This document shows positions 31,301 through 43,314 of a DNA stretch of 64,000 nt, piece by piece; the first letter of the stretch is position 1, and every line of letters starts with the position of its first letter. The notes beneath the pieces were generated by a model. That model saw only the letters and a program-made list of their open reading frames with translations, was not told the DNA's origin and searched no databases. This DNA is from Gordius sp. MW1 (taxonomy: Eukaryota > Nematomorpha > Gordioida > Gordea > Gordiidae). The translations under genes and the position numbers were made by a program. The stretch covers positions 15,593,835 to 15,657,834 of the forward strand of contig OZ038527.1 in assembly GCA_964036665.1 (NCBI GenBank), in the 5' to 3' direction.

Positions 31301-34300
31301 GAAACATTAATGCTGCCCGAAATGCCCTGCCCGAAATATTAAATTTGCCTGTTAGGCTCGAAATTTGCGACCTCAAATTCTTTCAATATTTAAAAGTCGA
31401 ATGATTTTTTCAAATGAAACTTTTGTACTTTAATTTTAATCCTAATTGGTCAAAAACGTAGTATTTGGTCTTTCTAAAATATTTGAGCTTAGCGATAGCG
31501 ATGAGTGATGAGCGAATTGGAGAAGCCTTGTTAAATCATTTGTTTAAAATTAATTAAATGATATTATAATGAAATTTAACACTTTCAGGCGTTGTATCAA
31601 TTTGGCCGTGACGATTTTGTACTATGTAAAGACGGCACATGCGAATTACGAACAATGAAAGGGCTGCATATATATAAATATTTTAATCCTTTCCATAACC
31701 TAGCTAGGGACTTGATGGAAATAAAGGGGTTCTGGCAAAAATTGTAAAAATAACTTGGGGACGGATGGCGATTTTTTAGCATTTTCATATGCAATTTAAT
31801 GAAAAGTAACAAAAAAATACACTATCTAAAAAATCTCATTAAGCCCGAATTGCCCGAATCCTGTGTTCTTCGCGCCCGCCCGAGCCCGCCCTAAAATAAA
31901 AATTTATGACAGTTGCCCCCTGTTCGGGCAGCGGGCCGGGCCGGGCAATCTGATCTCTGTTCACGATTGCCAGGAGTGTATGGTCTTATGTAAGAATGAG
32001 ACGTAGTTGGGAATAGTTTTGCAGAAGACATGGGAAGATGTTTAGATTTTAGTTGTTGGTATGGTTCAAAGTGCAATTGGATTGCTGTAAAATAAGATTT
32101 TAAGACACTTTTGGGATTAGAGTCTTAAGGTTTTTGGCAATTTGTTTGGTTGTGTGCTTGACAGTGGGGGAGATTGAAGGTGTTTTTAAGGGGTACTTTG
32201 AATGTAATTTTCTTTATTAAAGTTTATATTGAGTGTCTTATATGCACAAGTTTTTAGGTATAAAGTATCTCTGAGAATATTTACATGGTTATCCCATTTG
32301 TGAGATTTATAGGTCTATTTGTGATGGGAGAGATTGAATTAATTAACAATTTGACTAACAGGTCGAGCTCATATCTCCTATAATGTTAACTAATTTTTTA
32401 TGTGTATGCACTAACATACCATTGATAAATGTTTTGCATTTTTTACAAATCAGTAAGGTCCACTTTTTAGAGGAAATTTTCACAGCATTTTACATTTTGA
32501 AACTATTATTACAGTATTAACCGTGGATTGTACGATGTCAGCACTATCTTTATTAAATTTTATAAAACATGCCGCCATTTTTGCGCCTAACTTATGGGAT
32601 TTTATTATATTTTTCATTTTTAAATTTAGTAGTTTTTATTTTTTCCAAGGTATGGGATACATAAATTCTGAAAGTTGTGATATTGGCATAGCTGGAGGTG
32701 TAGAACTTTTATCCGATATACCCATACGTTTTAGCCGTAGCTTGAGGCAGGCTATGCTCTCCTTCCCCAAAGCCAAAACATTTGGATCCAAGTTGGCGTT
32801 GTTCGGCAAACTGTCGCCCAAAGCCCTCATACCCGAGGTACCATTGATTAAGTTGTATTTTGCAATATTAATTTTTAATAAACTACCCTATATATTAAGC
32901 TTAGCTTTTTTTGGTTTTATGTAATTTTTGCTGCTAATTTATTATTTTCCTGCGTTAAACGTGAATTTTGTTTCAAATAAGAATTATCATAGAGTCTTTT
33001 TGTTCGCTAGTTGTTGTAAGATCAGACAAACTCTTCGTTTTTACCAAATTGTTGTTGATTATAATGTTTAATACGCTGATAAGTAAGTTAAATAAAAATC
33101 ATTTTATAGTGTTCAAAATTATTAATTTATAAAAAAAAATGTATCGACATGTGAGTTGCTTTACCTGCATTTTTACAAAAGCAGAATATTTAAGTCTAAA
33201 TTCACCAATTTTTAATTTATTTGAGCAGTTGTCGTTATTATAAAAATCTGATGGTTTTTCACATTAAAATTTGTCCCCATGGTATAACGCCAATAAATTT
33301 TTACCCTTGGATATTAAATTTTCATCTTCTTGTCAAGCTACCTGCCGTTGCCGAATTTTCAACGAACGAAGTCATGGGTCACTCCAGTGATCGGTTAGCT
33401 ACGGCTTTTGAAGTATCCCGTCGTGAGCAGGATGAATATGCCATCCGATCCAATACCTTAGCTGAAAAAGCGAGTACCCAAGGTCTCCTATCTGACATAA
33501 TTCCATTTCCAGTACAAGGTGCGTCACTTGTATGTATTCATTGCAGGGCTTTTATCCAATTTGCATTTTAAGATTAATCGTAAATATTAAAGTAACTGCT
33601 CATTTATATTTTTAAAATAAACAACACGCGCGGTTAAATAAGATTATGACTACTCCATGGTAGTCACGCCAAAAATTTGAATTTTTAATTTATTTTTGGA
33701 TGCTAATTGTTTAATGGGAAAGTGCCAAAGTTGCGGCATTTCCTAATTATTTCAACGCTTAATATCTTATGAAAATAATTCAAAGCCACATTTTTATTTT
33801 CAAAATTTTTTAGTAAAACTTTTATTATAAACATCAAAAAAACTTGATTATTATTTTAGGAAAATCGGAGCCCATCATACTAGATAATGGTATCAGAGTA
33901 TCGAACCTCGAGCAAATGAGTAAACTTAAGCCAGCCTTCATTAAACCGTACGGAACTGTGACGGCGGGTAACGCCTCATTTTTAACTGACGGCGCGAGTG
34001 CTTGCCTCATATCTACCGAACAAAAGGCTAAACAATTAGGCTTAAAGCCCAAAGCTTATCTCAGGTAACATCTTTTGCTATTTTTTTGTTTTACGGTTTT
34101 TTTAAATTAAATTATATCCTTTTTTAAAAATTGTGGAAATATTGAATTCCATGAGGATAGTTTGCTATAATTTGTTAATCAAAATAGTTTTTTTTATCTA
34201 AATTTTGCTAATTAAAATTTTCATTGACTGAAGTTTTTTGCCATAAAAAAGATATGATGAACTCCTTGAAGTTAGTCCATCATTTATGTGCAGGGTTATG

Positions 34301-35354
34301 ACTTAAATTATTAGCATTGAATTTTGAATATATTTCAAACGATACATCTGTTAGCTATTTTTAATTGCTATTTGTATAAATTAAGGAAATAGTTTTTGTG
34401 ATTTTAATTAAACCTTTAATAAAAGCAATTTTTATTTAGGGATTTTCAGTATGTGTCGCAAGATCCCAAAGATCAGCTATTACTTGGGTAAGTTTAATTG
34501 AATATGACGATTTATTATGTTCAAAGACCCGCATATGCCATTCCCAAACTACTGGACAGAAACGGATTGACATTGAAAGATATAGACGTTTTTGAACTTC
34601 ACGAAGCATTTGCCGTAAGAATAAATACCTTCACAAAATTACGTAAAATTTTATTAAAGGGGCAAGTTTTGGCTAATCTCAAAGCCTTAGATTCCGACTG
34701 GTTTAATCAAAATTACGTCAAACGAAAAAACAAGGTTACCCATAATTTTTGCACTTGCTACGTGACTTACCATGGATGTCATAATATATATATATATATA
34801 TATAACAAATTTATAAGGTTGGAGAAATTCCAATGGACAAATTAAATTTGTGGGGAGGTTCGCTCTCTATTGGTCACCCTTTTGCCGCTACGGGTGTAAG
34901 GTTGGTGATAACCGCTGCGAATCGATTACACAAGGAAAATGGGCGTATAGCTTTGGTTGCTAGTTGTGCTGCCGGGGGTCAGGTGTGCTATTAGATTTTA
35001 ACAGGATTTTTTATTTCACAATTTATAAGAGGTCCTCCTAACGAGTTAGTCTGTTATAGTGTTCGTAATGTGTAGTCCACACAAATCTGAGGCTTACTCC
35101 ATTTTTTATCTCGTTAAGGATGACATTCTAGGCATACTCATGCTTCTAACTTTTCTTGTAATATATATTCAAGTCATATATAATTTTTTATTATATTTGC
35201 CTAAATTTTCACTCTCTACAATTGATTCGATGTTCACAATTTTCTCTATTAAGTGCCTTTCACGTTGGCAATTATTAAGTGTATATATAGTCTTAAACTC
35301 TTACTCTTTTCATTTTCATTACAGGGTCACGCGATGTTAGTTGAGAGGTATTGA
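25317..35354 (+). CDS. HADHB: Mitochondrial trifunctional enzyme beta subunit (3-ketoacyl-CoA thiolase)
   Basis: 11 exons, 447 aa: 25317-25492, 25605-25704, 25968-26055, 32650-32837, 33338-33518, 33860-34064, 34440-34487, 34527-34614, 34660-34734, 34818-34982, 35325-35354. It catalyses the thiolytic last step of long-chain fatty-acid beta-oxidation and in the family pairs with the alpha subunit (HADHA) at the inner mitochondrial membrane. The Lys/Arg-bearing N-terminus is compatible with a targeting peptide. Thiolase landmarks are all present: nucleophile Cys112 in [13 protein letters not shown] (His354), GHP (His403) and Cys433 in [18 protein letters not shown] and [13 protein letters not shown] match the trifunctional beta branch rather than other thiolases. 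Intron 3 is 6.6 kb and packed with transposons, while intron 8 is 45 bp, a multiple of three and stopless. Confidence 0.95.
26056..26940. other. Start of HADHB intron 3, unassigned
   Basis: AT-rich intronic sequence. The patch at 26440-26800 is less AT-rich and may be an old repeat, but no end structure or coding similarity is visible. Confidence 0.4.
27759..28396. mobile_element. 638-bp palindromic hAT-like element
   Basis: Identical AGTCGCTC duplications lie at 27751-27758 and 28397-28404. The ends are TAGTGCTGTTAATATGC and GCATATTAACAACACTA. The inverted arms are about 160 bp each, with matching segments CAACCAGCAACCATGGCAAC and TAATCTGCCAGGCTAGTAAC. The right-centre (28120-28240) carries a poly-C block related to the minisatellite at 39935-40256. 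There is no transposase. It lies in HADHB intron 3. Confidence 0.85.
28472..28640. mobile_element. CATGGGCGTAGCC-type MITE
   Basis: 169 bp, flanked by identical GTCATTAG at 28464-28471 and 28641-28648. Starts CATGGGCGTAGCCAGC and ends GACTACGCCTATG, with a G-rich left and C-rich right interior. Confidence 0.8.
29280..30600 (-). other. Distal, unreadable part of a decayed retrotransposon region in HADHB intron 3
   Basis: This stretch continues, in minus-strand order, downstream of the reverse-transcriptase remnant. A 68-codon minus ORF (29653-29447) and scattered open stretches are present, but frames are broken and no motif can be named. A 40-bp inverted repeat (AAATTGCTAACATTCTTC / GAAAGTTAGCAATTT) brackets 30450-30640. 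Confidence 0.35.
30600..32080 (-). pseudogene. Decayed non-LTR retrotransposon reverse transcriptase, split by a hAT insertion
   Basis: Minus-strand fragments line up as one ORF. Order: 32076-31960 (pre-RT segment with [20 protein letters not shown]), the hAT at 31959-31218, then 31209-30680. The latter contains [18 protein letters not shown], the [13 protein letters not shown] segment typical of animal LINE RTs (usual form QLGFGVKGG), and TQG-stop-PLGPLMF at 30722-30681, corresponding to the QGDPLGPL motif. Stops and frameshifts make it nonfunctional. It lies antisense in HADHB intron 3. The family is inferred from motif order, without a search. Confidence 0.65.
31218..31959. mobile_element. 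hAT-like element with GCCCG-rich arrays
   Basis: 742 bp with identical TTCACGAT duplications (31210-31217 and 31960-31967). The ends CAGGGGTCAGATTTG and CAATCTGATCTCTG are inverted. Subterminal arrays of GCCCGA and GCCCGCCCGA occupy 31248-31330 and 31840-31945. The interior is AT-rich without a credible ORF. It interrupts the retrotransposon ORF. A larger relative is at 53131-54849 and a short one at 58613-58777. Confidence 0.85.
32081..32649. other. End of HADHB intron 3
   Basis: AT-rich intronic sequence without recognisable repeats, ending in the acceptor TTTTCCAAG before exon 4. Confidence 0.5.
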
Positions 35355-36635
35355 TTGGATAAATGTGATACAATCAATAATAAACGAAGAACCGCAGGAA
35401 CAAATTTTTTGCCTAGCGGAGCACCTATGCTTCTTGATTTGTTTTTGAAGATATAACCAATAATTTAGCAATAAAACATTTTACTGATTTGTCAGCGTCA
35501 AGAAATTTTAGATCAATATCATTGTCAGGAGGGGGAGTTTTTAAACACTGAAAATACTCTAAATTTTTTCTAATTAAATTTCAAACCTCTAAAGGCGACC
35601 TAAGCGCCCTAATAAATCTCTTCATTTTTTTACAATATATCATTTATATCAATCGTTGTTTTTTTACCTAAAACAAGCTTTTTTATATTTGAATTAATTC
35701 ATACCTATAAAACATCTGAAAATCTTTCATATAGTGAAAATACTAAATCCTTAAACAACCTGAAATACGAGGAACAATAGTAGAGAAAATAATTTTAAGT
35801 AAATTAAGAAAGTCTATAAATTCTATTTTTTTGAATCTTTTTTATAAAGCTTTTGTGCCTAATATTTTTGGATTTCAGATTTTCTTGCTAACTTGCTATA
35901 AAAAGATACTTGATTGAGCCCAAATTATTTTAATGTATGATTTTAAACCTTTATATTATGATTAAATATAAAAAATGAGATGCTGTTTTGTTGGAACTGA
36001 TATTGAACATGGAAAAATACTAAGATGGAATAATTAACAACTGTGCACGACAGATTCAGCTTCAAGTTGCTATAGGCCTAAAGCCTAGAGCCCAGCAAAA
36101 AAAAATTTACTGGCCCGTACGAGCCCCGAGCCTGAGATATTTTTTAATTTTCCCCAATCTTTTTTAATAGCAAATTTTACATTTAAAATTTATTTACTAT
36201 ACAATTTTTAATGAGATTGATATAATAAAATAGGTGATTTAAAACAGACAACGACAATTAATGAGTTCATAATTAAAAATTCAGTTAATCTTGTTACAAT
36301 TTAATCACCTTCAAAATTTTCATTCAACAATTAAAAAGATTTTTTGCCCAATAAGCTACTTAATTTTTAAAGTTTAAATACTTCCTTTTTATATATTAAG
36401 GAATGTGTCGTTAAAAAATTAGCAAAAATTAATTTATAATGATAACTTGATTTGTGGTATATTGCATTACTTATAGTCCCGAATCCTTATCATTTTTTAC
36501 ATTTATATTAAAGCAAGTGCGTAATATACCGATATTTTTTGACTTTTTTTTAAATATATTTTGTCCAATAACTATTGTATATGCGCGAATGAGCTTAGTT
36601 TTTTAACGCTCAAGAGACAACATATAGGAATTAGT
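35355..36635. other. Downstream flank of HADHB
   Basis: AT-rich. AATAAA-like signals near 35375-35382 and AATAAAAC at 35470 are candidate polyadenylation signals. A GC-rich patch at about 36068-36130 with GGCCCGTACGAGCCCCGAGC resembles one end of the GCCCG hAT family, but no partner end or duplication is seen. Confidence 0.45.
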
Positions 36636-36640
36636 ATTAA

Positions 36641-37590
36641 TTGCTATGCAATTTATGGGCTCGTTTTTAATTGTCCGTCCGTTGTCCGTCGTTCACCAAG
36701 TTATTGGCGTCAGCTTTATGACCGGGAGGTCTTGAGTTCAAGCCAAGGAGAGGACAATTTTTATTTTTTTTAAATTAAATTAATATTTTGTTCTTGTTAA
36801 TAACATTGATACTATGAATTTTTGACCGTCCGCTGGCTACTGACCAATGAAAAAAATGACCATTGGCCAAATAAATCGAAATTTTATTTTTTCGTCTTTG
36901 AATTGGGTATATTAGGTTAGCATTGATAAATACCCTATGCCCTTTCCTACAAGGGCCTACGCCTCTACTAATATGTGTCCCTATGCCCCTACAAAAGCCT
37001 ATGCCTTTACTAATGTGGATCCCTGTGCCCCTACAAAAACCTATGCCTTTACTAATGTGGGTTCGAATCCCGGAGAGGGCAAAATTTTTATTTTTTTTTT
37101 AAATTAAATTAATAAATTGTTCTTGTTAATACTATTACTTATATGAATTTTTGACCGTCCGCTGGCTACTCACCAATGAAAAAATGACCATTGGCCAAAT
37201 AAATCGAAATTTTATTTTTTCGTTTTTGAATTGGGTATATAGGTTAACATTGATAATTACCCTATGCCCTTTCCTACAAGGGCCTACGCCTCTACTGATA
37301 TGGGTCCCTGTGCCCCTACAAATGACTATGCCTCTACTGATGTGGGTTCGAATCCCGGCGAGGGCAAATATATTGTTCTTGTTAATACCATTTAACTTTT
37401 TAAATATTTGTATAAATTAATAATTAACTAATAATTTTGCATTTAATACCCCCCTATGGGCATTCTCGCCCCTTCCCACCTTTCTCGCCCATAAATTGCA
37501 TAGTACGGAGTATAGATGAGTCGTCCCCCCTTCCCCTCCTCCCCTTCCCCTCCCCTTCCCCCCCTTCCCACGAGGGCCGAAGGCCCGAGT
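36641..37590 (-). mobile_element. Second copy of the TTGCTATGCAATTTATGGGC-ended family, SINE-like
   Basis: Starts with TTGCTATGCAATTTATGGGC (36641-36660) and contains the inverse near 37487-37504. It is followed by a C-rich block with CGAGGGCCGAAGGCCCGAG (37573-37591) that matches 7050-7110 in reverse complement. A tRNA-like segment sits at 36684-36755 and further B-box-like GTGGGTTCGAATCCCGG at 37057-37073 and 37341-37357. These features suggest a tRNA-derived SINE component. Tandem CCTATGCC...CTACAA repeats and two units of the 7.4-8.3-kb minisatellite lie between. Confidence 0.55.
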
Positions 37591-37591
37591 A

Positions 37592-38130
37592 TTATATCAT
37601 ATCAATAAAATTGTCATTTGGCCTTGAATTTTAAGCAATTTATATATATAATATAACTGGGCAAAAAAACGAACGTTTTATAATATGACGATATCTAGTA
37701 GCTCTTATTTTTTTACACAAAATTCGATTTTTATATTTTAAACAAAAAGGTTTAAAAAATTGAAAAATCCTCCTTTTCCTCTCATGAAAATCCTGGCTAA
37801 GCGCCTGTCTCGCGGCTCATAAATTTATTACGAAGACAACGGTATTATAACAAAAGATAAACCAACAAAAAATATTTTAAAGATGATTGTGTGAAAATCA
37901 TGCCTTGAGTCGAGACCATTAGCACTAAAGCACACATAATTGAGAACTTAAGTTAATTAAGTCACTCACTTGACAAAATGCTTGTGCTTCTAGGTCAACC
38001 TGAAATATTCAGAAGCCTTACGGTGTTATAAAATAGTAATTGACCTTTGCTAAATTTGTCATTAAGCACTTTTTGAAGAACATTAATGGATTAAATGTGA
38101 AATCCAAGTTGGACCAAATATAATAGAAAT
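37592..38130. other. Unassigned intergenic sequence
   Basis: AT-rich DNA between two mobile elements. No coding sequence, repeat ends or regulatory motif seen. Confidence 0.5.
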
Positions 38131-38138
38131 CTTATTAT

Positions 38139-39526
38139 TAGAGCTGTTAAAAGTTCCTTTTAAAAAGGAACTTGTCAAGTTCCAGTTCCTTTGCCTAAAA
38201 TGGAACTAGTTCCAGTTCTTAGTTCCTCATTTTAAAAAGGAACTAGTTCCAGTTCCTTTTTTAAATTTTTTTTTAAAATGTACAAACATCTTTTATTAAT
38301 TCATAAAACCAATATATTATATATTACAATTTATAAAAATCATCAGGTAATATGTTTATTTGATTTTAACAAAATATTATTTTCAAAGTTATCGTCTAAA
38401 AGACTTGTTCGCTTGTCTCCAAATAAAATTTTTCCCAAGCTAAATAATCTTTCCACAGGGGCACTTGATGGTAATGGCGTATTATATTTAATAAATAGTT
38501 TTTTTAAATGGGGAAAACTGTCTAAAAGACTTAAATTCCGGTTATTAGAAAGCAAAAAACGTTCAATTGATTCATTCTTTTCATCATTTTTTAATTCAAA
38601 AAAATCCATTTCTGATAAACTAGGTCCAGCCTGTTGAGATTTAGGAACAAGCAAATTGATATCCTCTAAAATATTTGCTTTCATGTTCGCAGCGCATTCT
38701 TTGCGAATCCAATTCCAATCTGTTTTAAAAGCAGGATGGAGAGTAGCCGCCGACAGATTTTGTTTGCTAAAAAGATCCAAAAATCTATTAATTAGCTAGA
38801 TTATCCGTTATAAAAAATATTAAACCTGTTATTAATGCTTTAAGTAATAGCATCTTTTAATGGCTTACACCATTTCAAGGAGCCCATAGATTCAATTTTC
38901 ATCAATATTTGAGTGATTGTCGGGGTATAATATGCAAGATACATGTAGTTTTGCCCTTCCAAAAACTCAATTGCCTTTACAATTGGTTCCATGACTTTTA
39001 AAACCCTTTTAAAATAATGCTAATGTTTAAATTAAAATAAAATTTTACATCGCAATATTCTGCAATAAAATCACATTCATCTAAAGTGAACTTTTGAAGA
39101 TTCAGCTTGTCACATACACTTTGTAACCCATCAAATTTTCCCTTTATAATGGAAGTTATGTGCCTCATAGAAAAGAATTCCATCTTGTAATTACAGGACA
39201 TATAAAATAACAACCAAGTTGTTTTTTAATCAACTCAGCAGCATGGGTTGATCTACCTTGCAAGTTCCACAACTGCTTAACCAATTAAAGGAAATGAACT
39301 TTATATAAATTACCATAGGTCGAAAAATTTATTTAACAAACACTACCGTGAATAAAATACTAAATGATATTTAAATTATAAATTAATTCAAAAATTTTTA
39401 ATGCAAATTGAAATTGGCAAAAGGAACTTAAAAGGAACTAGTTCCTTTTGCGATAAATTCAGAAAAAAAGGAACTATTAGTTCCAGTTCCTAATTTTAAA
39501 AAGGAACAGTTCCTTTAACAGCTCAA
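38139..39526 (-). mobile_element. hAT element with GGAACT arrays and transposase remnant
   Basis: Identical 8-bp duplications CTTATTAT lie at 38131-38138 and 39527-39534. The ends are TAGAGCTGTTAAA and TTTAACAGCTCAA. Both subterminal regions (38150-38265 and 39420-39516) are dense in GGAACT/AGTTCC, such as AAAGGAACTAGTTCC. The interior encodes the C-terminal part of a hAT transposase on the minus strand, so this is an internally deleted element. Confidence 0.9.
38343..39213 (-). pseudogene. hAT transposase, C-terminal fragment with dimerisation domain
   Basis: Three minus-strand fragments in order: 39213-38998 (FDGLQSVCDKLNLQKFTLDE), about 39000-38830 (EPIVKAIEFLEGQNYMYLAY, TPTITQILMKIESMG) and 38780-38343. 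The last contains FIKYNTPLPSSAPVERLFSL and GDKRTSLLDDNFEN, the classic hAT C-terminal dimerisation signature. The N-terminal zinc finger and first catalytic parts are missing, so it cannot be active. It independently confirms the hAT assignment of this element. Confidence 0.85.
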
Positions 39527-39694
39527 CTTATTATGTACAAATTGACCATCGATTTAATAATTTTTTTAAATCTTTTTAAAATAAACATATTGCTACTTGA
39601 GAATTTGGAGTGCTCTATCTGCAAATTATTTTTCTCTATCTGCAACAGCATTACCCAATCCCAAGCGCTTATTTAAACACGTTTATAAAGGATG

Positions 39695-39850
39695 TTATTT
39701 AAATGCTCAGTAATAAATTAAGAAATGCTCTGTAAAATGTGCAAGTGCCCAGTTAAAAATTCAAAATTGCTCAGTAAATTAACTTTAAAATGCTCAGCTT
39801 TAAATTAAAAAATGCGTATTTTTGCTAAAATGCTCAGTAATATAAATTCT
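39695..39850. repeat. ATGCTCAGTAA motif cluster
   Basis: Six to seven degenerate copies of AAATGCTCAGTAA spaced 20-40 bp apart in AT-rich DNA (for example 39700, 39765, 39790, 39830). They are similar in style to the ACTTAGCA cluster at 17615-17790. Function unknown. Confidence 0.5.
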
Positions 39851-39934
39851 TAATTTGTGATATTAATTTATTTTGCGCTTATATTTTATAAATAATATTT
39901 TAATTGGCATACAATTTTATTTAAATAAATTAAG

Positions 39935-40256
39935 AACTTTGCCCCCCCCCTCCCTTATTTTGTCCCGTTGGTCCCCCCCCCCCCTTATTTTTTACCCTCT
40001 TTCTCACCAGAGGGGAGGGGGTGATTTGCTCCCCCCCCCCGTTCTTTTTTACCCTTTTTCCCACCTGGGGGGAGAGAGGTAATTTGACCCCCCCCCCTTC
40101 TTTTTTACCCTCTTTGTAACCAGGGGGGAGGGGTGATTTGACTCCCCCCCCCCCTTTTTACCCCTTTTCTCAACCGAAGAAGGGGGTGATTTACCCCCCC
40201 CCCCCCTCCCCCTTTTTTACCCTCTTTCTCACCGGGAGGGGGGGATGAAGGGTTTA
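39935..40256. repeat. Poly-C minisatellite, ~65-75-bp units, 4-5 copies
   Basis: Units carry a run of 8-13 C, then TTATTTTTTACCCTCTTTCT and CACCAGAGGGGAGGGGGTGA or variants. The same unit appears as one to two copies at 28120-28250 and, in the opposite strand, at 46240-46400, both inside transposons. Confidence 0.85.
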
Positions 40257-41088
40257 CATTTTCAACTTTGAGCTTTATTGAGCTTGAGATAGAAGACTCC
40301 AATTCTCAGTTAGCGATATAGTATGGTATGGTGTTGCATAAGTTTCGACTAAATATAAATTTTTTGATACAAGACAGGTATACTAAAGAGCCATGGCAGG
40401 GGGTACCTTATTTTAAAGACCTATAATTATCAATAATTTTTTTAAATATCATTTATTTGAAAAATTCATGGGATTGAAAGTAAAATCGATTCCTCAAATT
40501 GAAATTGTTTGGCACCAATGCCAATGCCAATATGAAATAGTGGGCACAGGCGTACACGGGTGCGAACACAAGGGTCATGTTTTGCAGCATCAAAAATAAT
40601 AATACTGCTTTTAAATTTGAACAAACGTGAAAGCGATAATAGATATATCAAATAAGTAAAACATATATAAAAATTTATAATGGAATAGTATAACCCACCG
40701 TAATGTAACATTTTTTTTGCTTTAATACAAACTTATTATAGATGTAAATATCTAAAAAATTAGGAAAACTTTAACTTTCACATATTGTTAGAGTATCAAT
40801 ACATGGCATGTTATCGCCCACCTCTCTACCTACCAAAATTTTAATCGCTCTTTGAGAATCACTAGTTAAGAATAAGTTTTTTACATAATCTTTCTAGTAA
40901 AAAATATATTAATTATATGGATAAACTATAACTTTTCACGCACAGCTGTTCTCATTAGGACCCAACCCAATACGTATTAAATAACCTTAATAACCCAAAG
41001 TAAAGACAGCCGAGTCTTTTTTTTCACACTGAACACAACAATAACGTCGCGACAGTTTTTTAATCACACACGTATAGGAAACAATAAT
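40257..41088. other. Convergent intergenic region between HADHB and DRG1
   Basis: DRG1 3' flank on the minus strand and unassigned DNA. A CAATGCCAATGCCAAT short repeat lies near 40515. No gene supported. Confidence 0.5.
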
Positions 41089-42723
41089 CTAAATTCTTTT
41101 AATAATTTGTATAACATCTTCGTCGTACAGCTCGTGTTCGCGCCCCACTTTTTGGGGATTATGCTTTACGGAACTACCCCACACCAAAGCGTGCTTGAAG
41201 TGGGCCAAGATGGTTTTGTGGATGGCGTTACAAAAAGCCTCGACAGTACTACAGCTATGCTTTAGGATGACGGGAGAATCGTAATCGGGCACGCGACCTT
41301 TGGGTTTGGTGTAAACCCGAATGAGATTCATGTAATCCCACATGCTCTCCAGCAACTCGTCGAAATTCCAACGGAGGTGGGCCGAGATGGGAACGCAGTG
41401 GGGAAGTGAAGATATCACATTTAATTCCTCCACCGATATCTCGTCTATTTTGTTGAGCACGTACAAGCAGGGGATGTACACGCGATTCCCTTCAACCACG
41501 TCTATCAAGTCGTCCGCCGTGGCAGAGTCTCCCTTAATCAGGATGTCGGCATTGTGGATCTTGTATTCGGAGAGGATGCTCCGCACGCTATCTAAGTCCA
41601 GTTCGGATTGGCAGGCGCCAGACATGTTGAGATTTATTCCGCCCTTATCCTTCTTCCTAAACAATATCGAGGGTCGTGGCTTATTCAGTCTGATACCAAA
41701 ACTTTCGAGTTCCTTCTCCAACAACGTCTTGTGCTTCAGCGGTTTCATCACGTCCAATACCTAAAATCGCGATAAAGGTTTTAACTGGTCGGTCAAAAGC
41801 GGTGAAACGACTACATTTTTGGGCAAATGGATATCTCTAAAATTTTGAGTCAAAAATCAAAGAATTTGTTAAGGTAATGGCCAATATGGCTATAATACCC
41901 CACGGGCAAAAAACTAGATTGCTCTAACTCTTAAATTTTAGGTCGCGCTTGAAATTTACCATGAGGATCAGATCACAGGTTCTGGCCACGGCTATAACTT
42001 GTCGGCCTCGCCCTTTACCATCTTTAGCACCTTCTATGATACCTGGTAAATCTAGCAACTGAATCCTTGCTCCTTTGTACTTAACAACCCCGGGCACAGT
42101 AGTGAGCGTAGTAAATTCGTAAGCTGCAACTTCAGAGTATACACCAGCCAAGTTCGAGAGTAGGGTACTTTTACCTAGTGTTGGCAAACGACTAAAAAAG
42201 CTAAACTAACATAGAGATTATTTTATGCATACTCAAATTGATTATTTCCTTTGTTCTACAGGGGTAGAATTAAAGATCTGGAACTATATAACTTGACTAA
42301 ATAAGCTGCTAATAATTTAAGCCACATGTTAATTAATACTAGAAGAAATAATGAACTAAACCATGACAATAAAACAAAAATCAATCATAATTTTATTAAA
42401 CTATTTATGTATGTTTTTTAAAGATATAAACAGAGTTATAGAATTTTGTTGTCTTAGGCAGAGGTTAAACTAAGAACAAATTGTATTATATAACACTTAC
42501 CAACAGAAGGAAATCCAACAAATCCTACACGAGAATCCCCAGTTTTGGCCACATCAAATCCCTCCCCAGTTCCACCTCCACTGCCACCTTTAGGGGTAAT
42601 AAGCTCTCGGCGCAACTTGGCCAATCGAGCCTTTAATAAACCCAAATGAGCCATGGTCGCTTTGTTGCGTTGTGTGCGTGCCATTTCTGCCTCTATCTCA
42701 GCTATTCTTTCCAACACACCCAT
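41089..42723 (-). CDS. DRG1: Developmentally regulated GTP-binding protein 1
   Basis: Three exons in transcript order, 369 aa: 42723-42501, 42174-41960, 41760-41089. It is a cytosolic, ribosome-associated GTPase of the OBG/DRG family. In the family it acts with DFRP1/ZC3H15 in translation. Visible motifs: helix-rich start [18 protein letters not shown]1 GFPSVGKST (70-78), G3 DLPG (116-119), the DRG segment [19 protein letters not shown]4 NKID (249-252), G5 region PISAH, and the C-terminal TGS domain with [25 protein letters not shown] and EDVIQI. Length fits the family (~367 aa). An in-frame ATG nine codons upstream (42750) would lie across a probable 5'-UTR acceptor (TTGCAG), so the 42723 start was chosen. 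Very conserved; no defects seen. Confidence 0.96.
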
Positions 42724-43314
42724 TGCCTGCAAATGATGATAAAATTGCAAAATGCTTAATATATTTAATCTTGGGCATATGCAAATTGATACACATTTTA
42801 AATTGCTAACCCCATTTAATCATCAATGCTCATAATTAACACATCATAAAAATGTAATATTAAGGTCACATATTTATATGTAATAAAATGTTTATACATA
42901 AATGCACTTTAATTGCAAAGGTACAGAGAGGGAAGGGAGGGAGGAAAAAGGAGCAACTACACTTTTTGTTATAAACCTTCCCCATAAATTTTAAGAATCA
43001 ATAAGTTAGAAATTGGAAATAAACCTATAGTTTTAAATTATTACCCTTTAATTTTTTTTTGCTTCACTTTGAAATTCTAAACTTCATTAAAAGCTTAAAA
43101 CTATTTGGGCCTATTTTAATAGCAAAAAATTGACCATAATAATAAAAGAAAAAATTATTGCAGATATGCCCAGTATGTTAATGTCTTAATTAATGTAAAG
43201 ACCCTATTTATTGCATAGATTTATCAGCCATAAAGTTTAATATGCAAACAATATGATGTTATAAACATAATATAAAATCTTTAGAACTTTTAATTATTAT
43301 GTTGTAGGGTACGA
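42724..43314. other. DRG1 upstream region
   Basis: AT-rich flank that should contain the DRG1 promoter and possibly a 5'-UTR exon. A G/A-rich patch at 42928-42955 is the only compositional feature. Confidence 0.45.

Noticed and set aside
36684-36755. A functional tRNA gene
   Set aside because: A T-arm and anticodon-like arm can be drawn, but the acceptor stem is mismatched and the segment lies inside a dispersed repeat. It is better read as a tRNA-derived SINE part.
40105-40302. A 65-codon Pro/Gly-rich minus-strand ORF
   Set aside because: It is produced by poly-C tracts of the minisatellite at 39935-40256.
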